Under the pieces are notes generated by a model. The model made no database searches. It was not told where the DNA came from and worked only from the letters and a program-made list of their open reading frames with translations. The translations under genes were made by a program, and so were the position numbers. Positions 7,458 through 11,419 of a DNA stretch of 11,419 nt are shown piece after piece. The stretch's first letter is position 1, and every line of letters starts with the position of its first letter. The stretch is from Oscillospiraceae bacterium (GTDB taxonomy: Bacteria > Bacillota > Clostridia > Oscillospirales > Ruminococcaceae), in contig CAAGCE010000109.1 in the NCBI GenBank assembly GCA_900768245.1, forward strand, positions 1 to 11,419. The letters run 5' to 3'.

Positions 7458-7507
7458 GCTGTTGTACGTTTTTACCGGACTTGTGCGACATATTGTATGC
7501 TGATGTT

Positions 7508-8427
7508 TTACTTTATAATTTTCAATTCCTTCAGTATATCTTGAGTTAGTTTTGACAGAGGTCTTGAATTTATATTTGAATAATCAATGTAATTCCCAAA
7601 AATAAGTCTGTATAATTCTTCTTCGGAAGAAACAGTATTACCTAAAAGATCATATAACTCTTTAATTCTTGAATCATTATAAATATAAGCTTTTTTTATC
7701 AATTCATTTAGGTAATCATTATGAGATTGATATGATGTGTAAATATTCAACAGCTTAAGATCATCCAGTATTTTCTGTCCATCATCTCCATGTGCCAGAA
7801 AATTGACTGCCATTGATGATTTGTTAGTGATAAAATCGGCGGATGATGGTTCAAATGATATTCTTAACTGTTCTCGGTCAATGCTTTCATTGAAAGGTGA
7901 AACATTAATTGACTTATTACTTTTGATGTGGTTGCAGGCATAACAGCAAGGGATAAGGTTATATAGGCATATTGAGAACAATGGATTATCAGATTTATCA
8001 AAAAAATGATCAAGCTGTGCGGAGGTGTGTTTTTCTCCTCGGTTTAAGATGTAGTTTTCATTGCAATAAGGACATACACTAATGTTAGTGCTTTGAATGA
8101 TAAGATTATTAAGACCATTATTACTGAATTTATCATACAATTTTTTGAATTGCTGAGGTACTTCGTCGTTAATATTATAATTTTTTTTGACAGCTTAACT
8201 AAATCATCATATTCGGCAGTAATGAAATTTTCGAAAACATTAGTGCCATTTACGGTAGAAAAACAATCTGATGTGATTCCTTGCTTTATTAAGTAGTTAC
8301 TGAATTTACGTTCCTTTTCATGATATTTTTTCTCAAAGTTTTTTTTCAATGTATTTTTATGTACGATAAGTCTTTTTATTTGTTCAATATACCATTCTAC
8401 GGAGGAATATTTATGTATTTGATTCAT
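7508..8427 (-). CDS. ptuB-like: HNH endonuclease, Septu PtuB-like, split by a -1 frame change
   Basis: Translation from ATG 8427 runs 82 residues to an A8 tract (8181-8188 on this strand), then leaves the functional frame. A one-base backward shift there gives a continuous 306-residue protein to TAA at 7508-7510. The N-terminal part (1-100) is helical and charged. The nuclease part has CPYC (119-122), LDHFFDK with Asp140-His141, Asn157 in YNLIP, and CCYACNH (161-167). This is the cysteine-rich HNH arrangement of PtuB-type nucleases that act with an ATPase partner. Without a shift the product is 127 residues and lacks all nuclease residues. ATG 8427 overlaps the end of the ATPase gene by 17 bases; a TTG at 8445 is an alternative, and neither has a strong ribosome site, so translational coupling is likely. 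It may be a mutated gene, an assembly error or a recoded gene. Confidence 0.75.
8182..8188 (-). other. In-phase A_AAA_AAA slippery heptamer in the HNH gene
   Basis: In the zero frame from ATG 8427 the minus strand reads TCA AAA AAA ATT. The seven bases 8188-8182 are thus exactly A AAA AAA with codon boundaries as required for simultaneous -1 tRNA slippage. An eighth A (8181) follows. A -1 slip here yields K-N-Y-N-I-N-D-E and leads straight into the HNH domain. Transcript slippage that adds one A would give the same protein. Confidence 0.6.
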
Positions 8428-10366
8428 TCTTTTCACAGCTTTCAATATAATCTAATTGTTTATTAATCTCTTTTCTGAGTATACTTATATCAGCAGAAGA
8501 ATCGTAAATTTGTTTAATAAGTGATTCTATGTTTGAACGATGTTCAAATGAGATGTATTTTTTTGCATACATATCGGTCAATTTTCGTTTAATTATCGGT
8601 TCACCTATAATTGATATTATTTCAGCAATGCTTTTCTTATCCAAGTTGGACTTGGATTTGCCGGACAATTCATCTATTATTTTATCCAATAGTTCTTTGG
8701 AGTAAGCTCCCATTGTACTTGACATAAAAAAGCCATTTGCTAATATATCATGTATATTTGCTCCAAATGTTGAAATAGTGCATTGTTTGTGTTGGCAGCT
8801 CCCGCTTTTTTGTTCAATTAGTAACTGAACATTTCCGGGAAGCAGATCTGAGAGAATAAATGGAGAGTGTGTAGCTATTATTATTTGAAAGGATTTATCA
8901 GAATAAGTTTCAAGGAATTTGATAAGCTGATTTATAAAAGATCGAGCCAGTTCCGGATGCATATTAGTTTCAGGTTCATCGAACAATACAATAAAGTGTT
9001 TTTTACTTTTACAGAAAATCTGGTCACTTAATTGTTCTTCAACAGATGAAAAAAGCCCTAAAAAATATGCCTCGCCGTCACTTAAATAATCAATTCTTGA
9101 AGTAAAGAAATTTGAAAAAATCCTAAACATACCTTGTTCTTCAAATCGGTAATCATCATCCAATATTTTAATAATGTCTGAGTATTTGGAAATATCAGTA
9201 TCAGAAAATATATCAAAAAAAATGCTATTTTTTCCTATTATGATATGAGGATTATTTAATGCTTCAATAAACTGAGTAAAACGATCAACAGCATATGATA
9301 TTTCATCATCTTTCATTTTGTATTCAGGCATTTGGATAATCGATTTAAATATATCATTATAATATATGATTGCGTCAGAATATGTTTTATATTTTAAAGG
9401 AATTGCCTTTAATGATTTAGCATTTGAGTCACGTTGTTCATCTGAATCAATTAAGTGATAGAATGTATAACACAAAAAAGATTCTATTAAATTTGCTTTG
9501 TCTTTTTCAGCTAAAGAAAAGTGTGTATATATTTCATTGAATGGCTTATCATCATTCATGTAGTCTGCAAAACATTCGATAACAAATCTATAGCTGTTAT
9601 TTTGATACATTGTATTATTGGGAGTTTGGACACCCATCAGTTTTTTTAAGAGTGAAAGCTTGTAACTTAATAAATTAGGACTAATATGTGAAATTCTTCT
9701 TGGTATTGATATTTTATAATCGTCAGATGGTTTATAAGAATTGTAATCGTATATTCTTTTGTTATAATTATTTCTAAAAGAAATAATACATGGAATGTAA
9801 TCTTTGTTCAATGAATAATCTTTTGCGTTTTGTCTGCACCAATCCTGAGTATCAAATAAGATTTCAAGTTTATTATTAATATTTCTGCATACAAAACTAA
9901 ACCAAGATTTGCTTTCAAAGTATTTCTGATTTGGTATTTTATTTAAGACTATTTGCTCAAAATCCTCAATGAAATTTCCTTCAAGAAAATATTTGTCATC
10001 TCCATCGTTAAAGTGATATATCATAAAATATTTTGCATACTTTATTTCATCAACAAACTTATTGTGTAATCCTGTTTTGGGATCCTTTTTATAAATTACT
10101 TTGTTTTCAGCATTATTTTTATTTCTATCGTCAATTTTCATACCAATAAGATCAATAATATTGGTTTTTCCAACGCCATTTTTTCCAACAATTGCATTTA
10201 TATTCTGAATGTATGATGGATATATGTTATTAATGTAGCTTTCGTTCCTAATAATGGAAATGTTTTTAGAAGTATTGTCATATGTAACTTTGAATTTATC
10301 ACTTAATGTAAGGTCTAAATTTTTTATGTTTCTAAATGATTCGATATAAATATAAATCAATTCCAT
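8411..10366 (-). CDS. ptuA-like: ABC/SMC-type AAA ATPase, Septu PtuA-like
   Basis: This 651-residue cytoplasmic ATPase probably senses phage or foreign DNA and drives the HNH nuclease encoded next to it. Walker A is GKNGVGKT (61-68). A long insertion, mostly helical, spans about 80-420. The ABC-like signature YLSDGEA is at 427-433, Walker B FIVLFDEPE at 458-466 (Asp463, Glu464), and the switch His500 is in ATHSPF. A C-terminal extension (about 505-651) includes FGANIHDIL, a feature I associate with this ATPase group. No TOPRIM domain is present, which argues against OLD/Gabija nucleases, and no reverse transcriptase is nearby, which argues against a retron. ATG 10366 follows GAGGGA (10371-10376) by 4 bases. 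The gene starts only 34 bases after the stop of the upstream zinc-finger gene, and no clear promoter fits there. AT-rich composition contrasts with that neighbour. Confidence 0.82.
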   Translation of the reverse strand: MELIYIYIESFRNIKNLDLTLSDKFKVTYDNTSKNISIIRNESYINNIYPSYIQNINAIVGKNGVGKTNIIDLIGMKIDDRNKNNAENKVIYKKDPKTGLHNKFVDEIKYAKYFMIYHFNDGDDKYFLEGNFIEDFEQIVLNKIPNQKYFESKSWFSFVCRNINNKLEILFDTQDWCRQNAKDYSLNKDYIPCIISFRNNYNKRIYDYNSYKPSDDYKISIPRRISHISPNLLSYKLSLLKKLMGVQTPNNTMYQNNSYRFVIECFADYMNDDKPFNEIYTHFSLAEKDKANLIESFLCYTFYHLIDSDEQRDSNAKSLKAIPLKYKTYSDAIIYYNDIFKSIIQMPEYKMKDDEISYAVDRFTQFIEALNNPHIIIGKNSIFFDIFSDTDISKYSDIIKILDDDYRFEEQGMFRIFSNFFTSRIDYLSDGEAYFLGLFSSVEEQLSDQIFCKSKKHFIVLFDEPETNMHPELARSFINQLIKFLETYSDKSFQIIIATHSPFILSDLLPGNVQLLIEQKSGSCQHKQCTISTFGANIHDILANGFFMSSTMGAYSKELLDKIIDELSGKSKSNLDKKSIAEIISIIGEPIIKRKLTDMYAKKYISFEHRSNIESLIKQIYDSSADISILRKEINKQLDYIESCEKNESNT

Positions 10367-10400
10367 ATATTCCCTCTACCTTTCCAATCATTGACGTTCG

Positions 10401-11419
10401 TTATGTGTTTTCCATATTTTCATGAAGCTGATCCGCCAAACCTCTAAGCTCCGTTTCCCAATCAAGCAGCTGCTCGGAATAAGCCAATACCTCAGACATG
10501 GGGCTGTCATCAGACAGCCCTCTTTTCATAGTCAGAGCCTTTTCTTTCAGCTCATTGAAACGAACATTGTACTTTTCAAGAGCTTCGGGACAACGCTTGA
10601 GCTTGCGCTTCTGATTGTTGGTATTGTTGTAAAATGTGGTGTATATGTTCTGTACATCACTCTCGGCGTTCTTTATGCGGTTTTCCTTTGTCCATTCACG
10701 TTTGTGAACATTTCGGCATTCCTGACTGCAAAAGTCGGAATTGTTGGTCTTGTCCTTGATAATGAGCTTTCCGCAGATAGTGCAGTTTGAAACAATGCGG
10801 TTAGCCTGTTTGAGCATATCAACGTAAATACGGAGAACGGCGAGAAACGAATCATCGGCAACATAGGCAGTCTGCCATGTGCCGTTAAGGTGCGTGTAAT
10901 AGATATGTACCGTAAGGTCTGTCGGCGAAGCATTTATCTGTTCAGGTATGTTTCAATAACGAACGTTGCTTTCGGGAACAGTCGGCAGATTACGAAACGG
11001 CAGGAGCATATCGGATACGCAGATGTTGAACTGCTCCGCAAAGCGAGCCGCAGATTTTTTCATTGATGAAACAAAAACGTGCCATTCGGAATTCAGCGTT
11101 CTGTGATTGTATCGGTAATTCGTCAGAATAAAGAAAGCCATAAAATTTAGAAGCATATTGCCCTTGTTGGAGCTGTCGTACAGTTCTGCAAGGGCATTTA
11201 TATATTCCTCCGCAGATTTGTTCCCCTGTCCGTCACTGATAATGCCGCATAAGCCGTTGGAACATTCGGCAAGTATTTGCATTTTATCATCAGCATCCGA
11301 TTGAGCAAGGTCATTCATTTCATCAACAAGGCTTCCGAGCTTACGGGTGCGAATTTCAATTTCGGGATTTTCTATGCCGAGAGTGAAATATGCTTTCAGT
11401 TTGTCAGGACTTCCGATAG
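10401..11419 (-). pseudogene. Zinc-finger protein gene of unknown function, interrupted by an in-frame TGA and cut by the window edge
   Basis: One reading frame runs from the window edge to TAA at 10401-10403, broken only by TGA at 10953-10955. I see about 337 codons besides the two stops. The N-terminal visible part (before ...PESNVRY) is helical and contains KLKAYFTLGIEN and RTRKLGSLVDEMND. After the TGA the frame continues with sensible protein (ASPTDLTVHIYYTHLNGTWQ), then a zinc finger C-x2-C-x14-C-x3-C (NCTICGK ... DFCSQECR) and a charged helical C-terminus. It loosely resembles uncharacterised Firmicutes proteins with such a finger (perhaps DUF6076), a recollection only. The downstream half has an ATG at 10817 but no ribosome binding site, so separate translation is doubtful. 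Nonsense mutation is the simplest reading. Composition is richer in GC than the ATPase gene it precedes. Confidence 0.65.

Noticed and set aside
7222..7503. Plus-strand 93-codon ORF
   Set aside because: It lies out of frame over the ABC remnant and then runs through the terminator hairpin at 7417-7457. It has no ribosome site and no recognisable protein features.
8411..10366. Retron or OLD/Gabija assignment for the ATPase
   Set aside because: No reverse transcriptase gene is in the window and no TOPRIM motif follows the ATPase core. The paired HNH gene fits Septu-like systems better.
10422..10790. Plus-strand 122-codon hydrophobic ORF
   Set aside because: It is antisense to the zinc-finger coding frame. 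The apparent hydrophobic pattern comes from the complement of charged helical codons, and there is no ribosome site.
10953..10955. TGA as a recoded sense codon (selenocysteine or altered code)
   Set aside because: TGA is the normal stop of the response regulator (1045-1047) and of ABC subunit 1 (3851-3853), and no selenocysteine-type context or enzyme motif surrounds this site.

Overview
The window looks like an accessory region from a Gram-positive gut-type Clostridia, most likely a Ruminococcus-like member of the Oscillospiraceae. This is inferred from clear AGGAGG-type ribosome binding sites, TTGACA/TATAAT promoters, the protein families present and an intergenic repeat I remember from such genomes. 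No rRNA, tRNA or CRISPR array is visible. Composition is strongly mosaic: in sample 60-base rows the ABC genes reach about 58% GC, while 6064-7035 and 7508-10366 fall to about 22-28%.

Left part (1-5843). The window opens inside the decayed tail of a large conjugative-element helicase gene that ends in a very strong terminator. A complete signalling and export locus follows on the plus strand: a LytTR response regulator with its own promoter, a short GHKL histidine kinase with one membrane segment, a strong terminator, then two half-size ABC exporters that probably work as a heterodimer. By gene order the two-component system probably controls the transporter. No obvious inducing-peptide gene was found.

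Middle part (5844-7457). A self-contained, AT-rich cassette (consensus promoter, one gene, terminator) encodes a 323-residue protein with a zinc ribbon and an R-x4-H motif typical of HEPN ribonucleases. The T-run of its terminator ends exactly where a second, decayed copy of the last 87 codons of the downstream ABC gene begins. The cassette therefore sits between two about 86% identical copies of the same gene tail.

Right part (7508-11419, minus strand). An ABC/SMC-type ATPase gene overlaps an HNH nuclease gene, an arrangement like the Septu (PtuA/PtuB) anti-phage system. The HNH gene is split by a one-base frame change exactly at an in-phase A_AAA_AAA heptamer, so it is either a frameshift mutation or error, or a recoded gene. 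Upstream of the ATPase, running off the window, is a higher-GC gene for a zinc-finger protein interrupted by one in-frame TGA.

Overall, 5777-10400 reads as an inserted low-GC, defence-like island between a peptide-type ABC locus and an interrupted zinc-finger gene. The HEPN and Septu-like genes converge, so they are probably separate modules.
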